A stretch of DNA of 56,077 nt from NCBI GenBank assembly GCA_903872075.1, contig CAIQJF010000044.1, positions 1 to 56,077 of the forward strand, given 5' to 3'. How positions within the stretch are numbered: the stretch's first letter is position 1; each line of letters starts with the position of its first letter. Made by a program: the position numbers and the translations under genes. Below the pieces are notes generated by a model, which saw nothing but the letters and a program-made list of their open reading frames with translations, searched no databases and was not told where the DNA came from. Source of the stretch: an uncultured Caulobacteraceae bacterium. Lineage in GTDB: Bacteria > Pseudomonadota > Alphaproteobacteria > Caulobacterales > Caulobacteraceae. This document shows positions 8,561-16,331 of this stretch, one piece after another.

Positions 8561-11383
8561 ATGGCCCTGGGATCCGACATCGACCTTGGAACCCCGCCGG
8601 TCTCTTCCGACCGGATGGTCGACCTGACGATCGACGGCCGGCCGGTCACCGCCCCTGAGGGCGCCTCGATCCTTCGCGCCGCAGCCCTGGCCGGTATCGA
8701 CATTCCCAAGCTCTGCGCCACGGACAGCCTGGAGCCGTTTGGATCCTGCCGGCTGTGTCTGGTGGAGATCGAGGGCCAGAACGGCACGCCGGCCTCCTGC
8801 ACGACGCCTGTGGCGGATGGCATGGCTGTGGCCACGCACAGCGAACGGCTGGACCGACTCCGGCACGGCGTCATGGAACTCTACCTGTCGGATCATCCCG
8901 GGGCCGGCATCAAGACCGCGATAGGCGAGGCCGCGCGGCGCGCCGGGGTGACCGAGGTTCGCTACGGCGAGGGCGGCGCCTGTCACGCGGAGGCCAAGGC
9001 GGACGCGTCTAACCCCTATTTCACCTTCCATTCCTCGGCCTGTATCGTCTGTTCGCGCTGCGTGCGGGCCTGTGACGAAGTGCAGGGCACGCTGGCCCTG
9101 ACCATCGCCGGCCGGGGTTTCGCCTCACATGTATCGGCCAGCCAGGAGGAGACCTTTCTCGGCTCGGAGTGCGTTTCCTGCGGGGCCTGCGTCCAGGTCT
9201 GTCCTACCGACGCCCTGATCGAGAAGAGCGTCATCGCGGCGGGTGCGCCCGAGCGGTCCGTGGTCACCACCTGCGCCTATTGCGGCGTCGGCTGCGCCTT
9301 CGAGGCGCAGATGAAGGGCGACCAACTGGTCCGCATGACGCCCTGGAAGCACGGCAAGGCCAATCATGGCCACAGCTGCGTGAAGGGGCGCTTCGCGTGG
9401 GGCTACGCCAATCACCGCGAGCGGATGCTCAAGCCCATGGTCCGCGAGGCGATCACGGACGCCTGGCGCGAAGTCGGCTGGGATGAGGCGATCGCCTTTG
9501 CGGCGGACCGGTTCAGGACGATTCAGCAAACCTATGGCCGGGGCTCCTTGGGCGCGATCACCTCGTCGCGGTGCACCAATGAAGAAACCTATCTGGTGCA
9601 GAAGCTGGCCCGCGCCGCGCTTCACACCAACAATGTCGACACCTGCGCCCGCGTTTGCCACTCGCCCACGGGCTATGGTCTGAAGGCGGCTTTCGGGACA
9701 TCCGCGGGCACGCAGGACTTCGACTCCGTCGACCATAGCGACGTGATCCTGGTGATCGGCGCTAACCCCACCGATGCTCACCCGGTGTTCGCCTCGCGGA
9801 TGAAGCGTCGGTTGCGGGCCGGCGCCAAGCTCATCGTCATCGATCCACGCGGCATCGATCTGGTGCGCATGCCGCATATCTCCGCGACCCACCATCTGGC
9901 CTTGACCCCAGGCACGAACGTCGCCGTGCTCAACGCCCTGGCCCACGTCATCGTGACCGAGGGCCTTGTCGACGAGGCCTTCGTCCGGGACCGCTGCGAC
10001 CTCGCGGCCTTCCAGGCCTGGGCCGCCTTCATCGCCGATCCCGTCAACAGCCCTGAGGCCGTGGAGACTGTCTGCAGCGTGCCGGCCGCCGAACTGCGGG
10101 CCGCCGCTCGGCTTTACGCGACCGGAGGTGCGGCAGCCATCTACTACGGTCTCGGCGTCACGGAGCACAGCCAGGGCACGACCACCGTCATGGCCATCGC
10201 CAACCTCGCCATGGCCACGGGCAATCTCGGACGCCCGGGCGTGGGCGTGAATCCGCTGCGCGGTCAGAACAATGTCCAAGGCGCCTGCGACATGGGGTCT
10301 TTCCCCCATGAACTCAGCGGCTATCGCCACGTCTCTGATGAGCCAACCCGGCGGCTGTTCGAGAGCCTTTGGGGCGTGGCGTTGGATCCTGAGCCCGGCC
10401 TGCGTATCCCCAACATGATCGACGCCGCGATCGACGGCTCGTTCCGAGGCATCTACATCCAGGGCGAGGACATCCTTCAATCGGATCCGGACACCCACGT
10501 GGTGGCCGCGGGGCTGGCGGCCATGGACTGCGTGATCGTGCAGGACCTGTTCCTTAACGAGACCGCCTCTTACGCCCACGTGTTCTTTCCTGGATCCACG
10601 TTTCTCGAGAAGGACGGCACCTTCACCAACGCCGAGCGGCGGATCCAGCGGGTTCGTAAGGTGATGGAACCGCGCAACGGCCTTGCCGACTGGGAGATTA
10701 CGCAGAGGTTCAGCAACGCCCTGGACTATCCCATGACCTACGGCCATCCGCGCGAAATCATGACTGAGATCGCCGCCCTGACGCCGACCTTCGCCGGCGT
10801 GTCCTATGACAAGCTGGAAGAGCTCGGCTCAATCCAATGGCCTTGCAACGCCGATGCGCCGGAGGGTACGCCGGTCATGCACATCGGCCATTTCGCGCGG
10901 GGCGCGGGCGAGTTCATGCTCACCGAATATGTGCCCACCGAAGAGCGCACGGGCGTCCGGTTCCCACTGCTGCTGACCACCGGCCGGGTGCTGACCCAAT
11001 ACAATGTCGGCGCTCAAACCCGCCGCACGGAGAACAGCATCTGGCACAAGGAAGATCGCCTCGAAATTCATCCGCATGACGCAGAACACCGCGGGATCGC
11101 CGACGGGGACTGGGTGAAACTGGCCAGTCGCGAAGGGGAGACGAGCCTACGCTCGCTCATAACCGAGCGTGTGGCGCCGGGTGTGATCTACACGACCTTC
11201 CACCATCCCAGCACCCAGGCCAATGTCGTGACGACCGAGCACTCCGACTGGGCTACCAACTGCCCGGAGTACAAGGTCACGGCCGTTCAGGTGACCCTGT
11301 CGAAGGGCCCCACGGCGTGGCAGACGGCGGCGGAGGCCCAGAACCGTCTGGCGCGACGGATCGTCCCGGTTCCGGCGGAATAG
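8561..11383 (+). CDS. fdsA: NAD-dependent formate dehydrogenase catalytic alpha subunit FdsA
   Basis: Molybdenum bis-MGD catalytic subunit, about 940 residues. Domains in order: N-terminal [2Fe-2S] plant-type ferredoxin domain (cysteines in LCATD, GSCRLC, ASC), a two-cluster ferredoxin region (CIVCSRCVRAC and CVSCGACVQVC), a CAYCGVGC cluster, then the molybdopterin oxidoreductase domain. The catalytic motif CARVCHSPTGYG carries cysteine (about residue 366) with the adjacent His, so this is the Cys, not the selenocysteine, form. The ATG at 8561 is given; a TTG at 8552 overlapping the fdsB stop and placed 5 bases after GAGG is a good alternative. The C-terminal dinucleotide-binding domain is complete. 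Confidence 0.96.
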   Translation: MALGSDIDLGTPPVSSDRMVDLTIDGRPVTAPEGASILRAAALAGIDIPKLCATDSLEPFGSCRLCLVEIEGQNGTPASCTTPVADGMAVATHSERLDRLRHGVMELYLSDHPGAGIKTAIGEAARRAGVTEVRYGEGGACHAEAKADASNPYFTFHSSACIVCSRCVRACDEVQGTLALTIAGRGFASHVSASQEETFLGSECVSCGACVQVCPTDALIEKSVIAAGAPERSVVTTCAYCGVGCAFEAQMKGDQLVRMTPWKHGKANHGHSCVKGRFAWGYANHRERMLKPMVREAITDAWREVGWDEAIAFAADRFRTIQQTYGRGSLGAITSSRCTNEETYLVQKLARAALHTNNVDTCARVCHSPTGYGLKAAFGTSAGTQDFDSVDHSDVILVIGANPTDAHPVFASRMKRRLRAGAKLIVIDPRGIDLVRMPHISATHHLALTPGTNVAVLNALAHVIVTEGLVDEAFVRDRCDLAAFQAWAAFIADPVNSPEAVETVCSVPAAELRAAARLYATGGAAAIYYGLGVTEHSQGTTTVMAIANLAMATGNLGRPGVGVNPLRGQNNVQGACDMGSFPHELSGYRHVSDEPTRRLFESLWGVALDPEPGLRIPNMIDAAIDGSFRGIYIQGEDILQSDPDTHVVAAGLAAMDCVIVQDLFLNETASYAHVFFPGSTFLEKDGTFTNAERRIQRVRKVMEPRNGLADWEITQRFSNALDYPMTYGHPREIMTEIAALTPTFAGVSYDKLEELGSIQWPCNADAPEGTPVMHIGHFARGAGEFMLTEYVPTEERTGVRFPLLLTTGRVLTQYNVGAQTRRTENSIWHKEDRLEIHPHDAEHRGIADGDWVKLASREGETSLRSLITERVAPGVIYTTFHHPSTQANVVTTEHSDWATNCPEYKVTAVQVTLSKGPTAWQTAAEAQNRLARRIVPVPAE

Positions 11384-11387
11384 TCCG

Positions 11388-11615
11388 GTGGACGCCCGGC
11401 GGCTCACGAGCATGGCCAATCAGATCGCGGCCTTCTTCCGCCTGCAGGGCGACGCCGCGGCGGTGGCGGGCATCGAGGATCACCTGCGAAAATACTGGGA
11501 CCCGCGAATGCGCGGACAGATCATTGCCCATCTCCGCGCCGGCGGCGAAGGTCTGGCGCCTGCGGCACGCGAGGCCGTGGCGCGGCTGGATCAGGGAGTC
11601 CAACAGACTTCCTGA
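11388..11615 (+). CDS. fdsD: Formate dehydrogenase delta subunit FdsD
   Basis: 75-residue small protein of the FdsD family, found at the 3' end of soluble formate dehydrogenase operons. The characteristic block ANQIAAFF, then GIEDHLRKYWDPRMR, is clear. It starts 4 bases after the fdsA stop with GTG; a second start, ATG at 11412, would give MANQIAAFF and is also reasonable. The role is thought to be stabilisation or assembly of the complex. A strong hairpin follows. Confidence 0.93.
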   Translation: MDARRLTSMANQIAAFFRLQGDAAAVAGIEDHLRKYWDPRMRGQIIAHLRAGGEGLAPAAREAVARLDQGVQQTS

Positions 11616-11620
11616 ATGCA

Positions 11621-11656
11621 AAAACGCCGCCGGCCTTGTGAGCCGGCGGCGTCTTT
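11621..11656. terminator. Bidirectional terminator between fdsD and a PEP-CTERM gene
   Basis: An 11-bp perfect stem (ACGCCGCCGGC with its complement) encloses a 7-base loop. On the minus strand it ends in five T, giving a strong terminator for the PEP-CTERM gene; on the plus strand it ends in TCTTT, adequate for the fds operon. It lies exactly between the two convergent genes. Confidence 0.85.
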
Positions 11657-11676
11657 GTCGAAGTCGTGCCGCGTGT

Positions 11677-12249
11677 TTAGGCCGCGAGGGCCGCCTTGCG
11701 GCGGGCGCGCATCGCAACGCCGAGGCCGCCGAAGCCCACGAGCATCAGAGCCCACGTGGCCGGCTCAGGCACGCTGCCGCCGTTGTAGGTCACGTCGTCC
11801 ATCACGAAGAAGTCGGGGCTCGGGCTGAGCACTTCGACCTTGTCCACCAGGCCGGAATAGCCGGAGGCCAGGAAGGTCGGGGTGCCGCTGGGAGCCAGAG
11901 TGCTGCTGGTCCAGACCACGTTGCCCGCCAGGCTCAGCTGGAAGGTGACGGTCGCGTAGCCGAAGCCGGCGAAGGAGGCACCGTTGAACACCACCGGGGC
12001 GGAGAAATCGAATTCGCCGTTGGAAGTGAAGTCATAAACGCGCTGGTAGTTCGAGGCGGGGTTATAGGGCGGCTGGTAGAAGTCATAGTGGGTCCAGCCG
12101 CCCGGGCTCCAGGTAATGCCCGCATAGCCGTTGGCCACGGCAGCCTGGCCCGAGAGGTCATCGAAGGTGACGACGGTGGCGGAGGCGTTGTGCGCCATAG
12201 CGAATAGGCCGAGGGCGGCGACGCCGACGGCGAGCAATTGCTTAGTCAT
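11677..12249 (-). CDS. Secreted PEPxxWA-CTERM protein
   Basis: 190-residue exported protein. The signal peptide runs from MTKQ to about ASA at residue 24; the C-terminal sorting signal is VPEPATWALML, a glycine-rich hydrophobic stretch and the basic tail RARRK. The body is rich in aromatic and small residues and looks like a beta-sandwich of the kind common in PEP-CTERM proteins (VTFDDL near the mature start, FFVMDDVTYNG near the end). The ATG at 12249 follows AAGGGG at good spacing; the open frame extends 59 codons further but without coding character. It sits on the opposite strand inside what is otherwise a formate dehydrogenase cluster. Function unknown. Confidence 0.88.
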   Translation of the reverse strand: MTKQLLAVGVAALGLFAMAHNASATVVTFDDLSGQAAVANGYAGITWSPGGWTHYDFYQPPYNPASNYQRVYDFTSNGEFDFSAPVVFNGASFAGFGYATVTFQLSLAGNVVWTSSTLAPSGTPTFLASGYSGLVDKVEVLSPSPDFFVMDDVTYNGGSVPEPATWALMLVGFGGLGVAMRARRKAALAA

Positions 12250-12284
12250 TTTGGTGGCCCCTTCAGGAAGGTGGTGAATCAAAA

Positions 12285-12310
12285 AACATATGGGACTACG
12301 GTAACATATG
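12285..12310 (-). promoter_or_regulatory. Paired AACATATG direct repeat in front of the PEP-CTERM gene
   Basis: AACATATG occurs at 12285-12292 and again at 12303-12310, 18 bases apart start to start, 36-61 bases upstream of the PEP-CTERM start codon and next to an A-tract. On the minus strand each reads CATATGTT, and TATGTT could serve as a -10-like element; the spacing of under two helical turns would also suit a dimeric regulator. This is a pattern only, with no known factor. Confidence 0.3.
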
Positions 12311-12445
12311 AGGCGGGACAGAGGCAAGGGGGGGGCGTATTGGGGCGCAAACGAGACATTCCCTGCGCGATCCAACCACGCTCCAGCCGCTGGCTGCAGC
12401 CGCGCAGAGGCTTCCGCCGGGCTCAAACCGGTCTAAGCTTCAATC

Positions 12446-13261
12446 ATGACCAACGGCGATCCGCCTTTTGACGTCCGTCCGGCCGAGAGTTGGCGAAGCG
12501 CCTTAGAGTTGCGGGAGGCGATTCTTCGCGACACGCCTCTGGAGGCGGCCATTGGTATCGCCTTCGACAGCGCGCCCTATGTGGTGGTTATGGCGAGCCC
12601 TGCGGACGTCGAGGATCTCGCGGTGGGTTTCACGGTAACCGAACAGGTCGCGCCGCTTTCGGCCATAGAGCGCGTGACGGTGTCGAGCCAGCCGGAGGGA
12701 CTGCTGGCCGACATCCTGTTGACCAAGAGCGCCGGCGAGAACCTTTCGAGGTCCCGCAGGCGCACTCTGGAGTCGCGCTCAAGCTGCGGGCTCTGCGGCG
12801 TCGAGACTTTGCGCGACGCCGTACGCCCGATCACGCCCGTCGGTCCGGGTCCGGTTGTCTCGCGCAGCGCGGTCCAGCGGGCGCTGGCGGCTCTGGAGAA
12901 CGGCCAGGCGCTGGGCGCGAGAACCCGGGCGACGCACGCCGCCGCCTGGTCGGACGACGCGGGCACGGTGCTGCTCCTGCGCGAGGATGTCGGCCGCCAC
13001 AACGCCCTCGACAAGTTGGTGGGCGCTGCGCTGCGCGCGGGCCTCGATCCGCAGGGCGCAATGATTCTGGTCACCAGCCGGTGTTCCTACGAAATGGTGG
13101 AGAAGACGGCGGCGGCGGGGGTGTCGATCCTGGTGGCCATCTCCGCGCCGACGTCGCTGGCCATCGATAGGGCCGAGGCGGCCGGGATGACGCTCATCGC
13201 CCTGGCCCGAGCCGACGGGCACATGGTCTTCTGCGGCGGCCACAGGCTGGCCGAGGCATGA
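12446..13261 (+). CDS. fdhD: Formate dehydrogenase accessory sulfurtransferase FdhD (FdsC)
   Basis: Delivers sulfur from a cysteine desulfurase to the bis-MGD cofactor, which is needed for formate dehydrogenase activity; the homologue in soluble fds operons is called FdsC. The paired cysteines lie in SSCGLCGVETL and the cofactor-binding region includes LLREDVGRHNALDK and TSRCSYEMV. 271 residues, normal length. The last codons overlap the start of the ClC gene (ATGA), so the two are translationally coupled. It is separated from fdsD by the opposite-strand PEP-CTERM gene and therefore must have its own promoter in 12250-12445, though no consensus is obvious. Confidence 0.93.
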   Translation: MTNGDPPFDVRPAESWRSALELREAILRDTPLEAAIGIAFDSAPYVVVMASPADVEDLAVGFTVTEQVAPLSAIERVTVSSQPEGLLADILLTKSAGENLSRSRRRTLESRSSCGLCGVETLRDAVRPITPVGPGPVVSRSAVQRALAALENGQALGARTRATHAAAWSDDAGTVLLLREDVGRHNALDKLVGAALRAGLDPQGAMILVTSRCSYEMVEKTAAAGVSILVAISAPTSLAIDRAEAAGMTLIALARADGHMVFCGGHRLAEA

Positions 13262-15060
13262 CCACGCCGGCCGAGGGCTCGCGCGCGGCGACCGCGCCCT
13301 GGTACGCGCCCGCCCGTCTTCGTCGGACCTGGCTGCATTGGCTGCATGTGCTGCGTGGGTTGATACGGGCCAGCGAACTGGTTCTGGCGCTAATTGCGGC
13401 GGGCGTCGGCGCCGTGAGCGGCCTGGCGACGGTCGGCGTCAGCGCCGCGGCGCACGGCCTGCAGCGACTGTTCTTCGGGATTGCGGCCGACGAGCGCCTG
13501 TCGACAATTCCCGCGCTGGGCTGGGGGCGCGTACCGTTCCTGCCGCTGGGTGGGCTGGTGCTTGGGCTTGTGACCTGGGCCTGGATGCGCCGATATCCGC
13601 GTCCGGTGGTCGACCCGGTCGAGGCCAATGCCCTGCGGGGAGGGCGGATGTCGGCGCGGGACAGCCTGTTCCTGGGCGTGCAGAGTGTCATTTCCAATGG
13701 TTTCGGCGCCTCGGTAGGGCTGGAAGCGGCGTACGCTCAGTTGGGCGGAGTCGTCGCTTCCCTGACCGGCGGGGCTCTGAACCTGCGTCGCAGCGATCTG
13801 CGCGCCTTTGTCGGCGCGGGGGCGGGAGCCGGGATCGCCGCGGCGTTCGGCGCCCCGCTTACCGGGGCCTTCTATGCTTTCGAGATCATCATCGGCACCT
13901 ACACCGCCGCCAACATCGCCCCGGTAGTCGCCGCGGCCCTGGCCGGCGCGCTTGTCAGCCGGTTGCTTGGGTCGGACACGCTGGTCTTTCACGCTCACGT
14001 CACCGACACCTTGTCGGCCTCGCACTATGTGATGTTCGCGCTGCTCGGCCTGATCTGCGCGCTCGCCGGGGTGGCGATCATGCGGCTGGTGGCGATTATG
14101 GAGATGGCGGTGTCCCGCCTGCCCGGGCCGCGATGGCTGCGCCCGACGGCGGGTGGCCTGATCCTCGCAGCGCTCGCCTGGTACGTCCCGGAAACCCTTT
14201 CGGCTGGCCACGGGGCGATGCACTACGACTTCGCCGCCGAACTGGGGATGACGACGCTGGTCACCCTGTTGCTGGCCAAGTCGGCGGCATCGGTTGTGGC
14301 CCTCGGCTTTGGCTTCCGCGGGGGGCTCTTCTTCGCCTCGCTCTATCTGGGTTCGCTGCTGGGGCGGCTTTGCATCGTGGCGCTTTACGCCGCCGGCGTG
14401 AATGTCGGCATCGATCCGCTTGCCGGCGCCCTGGTGGGAATGGGAGCTCTGGCGGTGGCGATCATCGGCGGTCCGTTCACCATGTCCTTTCTCGTGCTGG
14501 AGACCACCGGCGATTTCGGACTCGCCGCCGCGACTTTGACGGCATCCATCGTCGCCACTCTCGTGGTGCGCGAGACCTTCGGCTATTCGTTTTCGACGTG
14601 GCGCTTGCACCTGCGCGGAGAGACCATCCGCAGCGCCCACGACGTTGGCTGGCTTCGCACCCTGACCGCCGCGCGGATGATGCGAACCGGGCCCGCGACC
14701 GTGCCAGTCTCGATGCCGGTGGAGGTTTTTCGGCAGGCGTTTCCGCTCGGGTCCACGCGGCGCGTGCTGGCCCTGGACGCGGACGGGCGCTTCGCCGGCA
14801 TCGTACCGGTTTCGGCCGTGCACGCCGACTTAACAGGTGTGGGGGCCGTGGGGCGCTTCGCGATTCTGGCGGATACGGTCCTGACGCCGGAGATGGCAAT
14901 CAAGGAGATCATGGCTGCGTTCGACGCGGCCGAAGGCGATGAACTGGCGGTGCTTGACGCGGACCGTCGCCCGCTCGGCGTGCTCTCCGAGGCACACGCC
15001 ACGCGGCGCTACGCCGAGGAACTGGAGACCGCGCGACGTGACTTGACCGGAGGCGCCTGA
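13258..15060 (+). CDS. ClC-family chloride channel/transporter with C-terminal CBS pair
   Basis: 600-residue membrane protein of the ClC family. About ten hydrophobic segments run from near residue 35 to 440, followed by a cytoplasmic region with two CBS-like units from about 470. The gating-glutamate segment reads SVGLEAAYAQLGG, keeping the Glu of the usual GREGP box but losing the proline, and the segment expected to hold the GSGIP serine reads DPVEANALRGGRMS. GAPLTGAFYAFE and FRGGLFFASLYLGS are later conserved boxes. It is coupled to fdhD by ATGA overlap. Whether it is a channel or an H+/anion exchanger, and which anion it prefers, cannot be told. Confidence 0.9.
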   Translation: MTTPAEGSRAATAPWYAPARLRRTWLHWLHVLRGLIRASELVLALIAAGVGAVSGLATVGVSAAAHGLQRLFFGIAADERLSTIPALGWGRVPFLPLGGLVLGLVTWAWMRRYPRPVVDPVEANALRGGRMSARDSLFLGVQSVISNGFGASVGLEAAYAQLGGVVASLTGGALNLRRSDLRAFVGAGAGAGIAAAFGAPLTGAFYAFEIIIGTYTAANIAPVVAAALAGALVSRLLGSDTLVFHAHVTDTLSASHYVMFALLGLICALAGVAIMRLVAIMEMAVSRLPGPRWLRPTAGGLILAALAWYVPETLSAGHGAMHYDFAAELGMTTLVTLLLAKSAASVVALGFGFRGGLFFASLYLGSLLGRLCIVALYAAGVNVGIDPLAGALVGMGALAVAIIGGPFTMSFLVLETTGDFGLAAATLTASIVATLVVRETFGYSFSTWRLHLRGETIRSAHDVGWLRTLTAARMMRTGPATVPVSMPVEVFRQAFPLGSTRRVLALDADGRFAGIVPVSAVHADLTGVGAVGRFAILADTVLTPEMAIKEIMAAFDAAEGDELAVLDADRRPLGVLSEAHATRRYAEELETARRDLTGGA

Positions 15061-15182
15061 CCAACGGCGCGAACGCTGAACGTTGATAAGGTAAAATAGC
15101 CCGCACGCCTTGTAATCAGCCCGGTCACCCATATTCTGACGTCAGGTGCGGCGCCACGCCGCCGAGTGGTGGGGAGTGGCTG

Positions 15183-16322
15183 GTGCCTCTGCGGACGTTC
15201 GACAGGGCTCTTCGACAATGTGCGGGTGTCGTGGCGGTGTTGGGTCTGGCGGCGTGCGGTGGCCAACACCACGGCCCACCGCCTCACGGCCCCGCCGACG
15301 TCGCCGTCCTGACCATGGTCACCGCGCCGGTGGAACTGACGGTGGAGTTGCCCGGTCGAACCAGTCCTTACGAAAGCAGCGACGTCCGACCGCAGGTCAG
15401 CGGGATCATTGTCGCGCGGCCGTTCGTGGAGGGCGGCGACGTCAAGGCGGGCCAACTGCTCTATCAGATCGATCCTGCGCCCTACCGGGCGGCTCTGGAC
15501 CAGGCCAAGGCGCAACAGGCCGGGGCTGAGGCGGCGCTGATGAGCGCTCGCGCCAAGGCGGATCGCTACGCCGAGCTGGTGAAGATCAACGCGGTAAGCC
15601 GCCAGGAGTTCGATGACGCCCAAGCTGTGGCCCGCCAAGGCGGCGCCAGCGTGCAACTGGCCCGCGCGGCGGTGGAGAGCGCGTCGATTAGCCTCACCTA
15701 CACGCGGGTCTCCGCTCCTATCTCCGGCCGGATCGGTCGCTCGACCCTTACGAAGGGTGCGCTTGTCACCGCGGGGCAGGCCGCGGCCCTCACCACCATT
15801 CAGCGTATGGACCCGATCTATGTGGACCTGACGCAGTCGGCGTCTGACCTTCTGCGCCTGCGGCAGGCCATGGCGGCGGGCCGTGTAACAGGCGGCGGCG
15901 GTGGGGTCAGAGCCCGCCTAAAACTCGACGATGGTTCGTTCTATCCCATCGACGGACGCCTCGAGTTCGCCGAGGTGACGGTTGATCCCGGTACGGGCGG
16001 CGTGACTCTGCGCGCGGTGTTTCCGAATCCCAAGGGACTGCTGTTGCCGGGATTGTTCGTCCGCGCATCGGTGGTTGAAGGCGTCGAGCCGCGCGGGTTG
16101 TTGGCGCCGCAATCCGCCATTGGACGAGACGAAAAGGGGCGACCCACGGCCATGGTGGTCGCCGCCGACGGGAAGGCCGAACCGCGCATCCTGACGACCC
16201 CCATTACGGTCGGCGACAAGTGGCTGGTGACGGCGGGACTCGCCGCTGGCGACCGGCTGATCGTCGAGGGGCTGCAGTCGGTCAAGCCCGGGGCGCCGGT
16301 CCATATCGTGTCGACGCGCTAA
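15183..16322 (+). CDS. RND efflux periplasmic adaptor lipoprotein (AcrA/MexA type)
   Basis: Membrane-fusion subunit that links the inner-membrane RND pump to the outer-membrane channel. The signal peptide ends in a lipobox (GLAAC), so the protein is predicted to be anchored by lipid at about Cys25. The family blocks VRPQVSGIIVARPFVEGGDV (lipoyl half), an alpha-hairpin around residues 100-150, and RVSAPISGRIGR are clear. 379 residues. GTG start with GGGGAG 8 bases upstream. First gene of a three-gene efflux operon; no TetR-type repressor gene is adjacent. A 10-bp palindrome CTGACGTCAG lies at 15136-15145, 38 bases before the start. Confidence 0.93.
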   Translation: MPLRTFDRALRQCAGVVAVLGLAACGGQHHGPPPHGPADVAVLTMVTAPVELTVELPGRTSPYESSDVRPQVSGIIVARPFVEGGDVKAGQLLYQIDPAPYRAALDQAKAQQAGAEAALMSARAKADRYAELVKINAVSRQEFDDAQAVARQGGASVQLARAAVESASISLTYTRVSAPISGRIGRSTLTKGALVTAGQAAALTTIQRMDPIYVDLTQSASDLLRLRQAMAAGRVTGGGGGVRARLKLDDGSFYPIDGRLEFAEVTVDPGTGGVTLRAVFPNPKGLLLPGLFVRASVVEGVEPRGLLAPQSAIGRDEKGRPTAMVVAADGKAEPRILTTPITVGDKWLVTAGLAAGDRLIVEGLQSVKPGAPVHIVSTR

Positions 16323-16331
16323 GGCTAGGCC

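Noticed and set aside
9125..10747. 540-codon minus-strand frame inside fdsA
   Set aside because: Shadow of a confirmed catalytic subunit; no recognisable motif.
15136..15145. Palindrome CTGACGTCAG upstream of the efflux operon
   Set aside because: Short and single; no adjacent regulator gene. Kept only as a remark in the adaptor entry.
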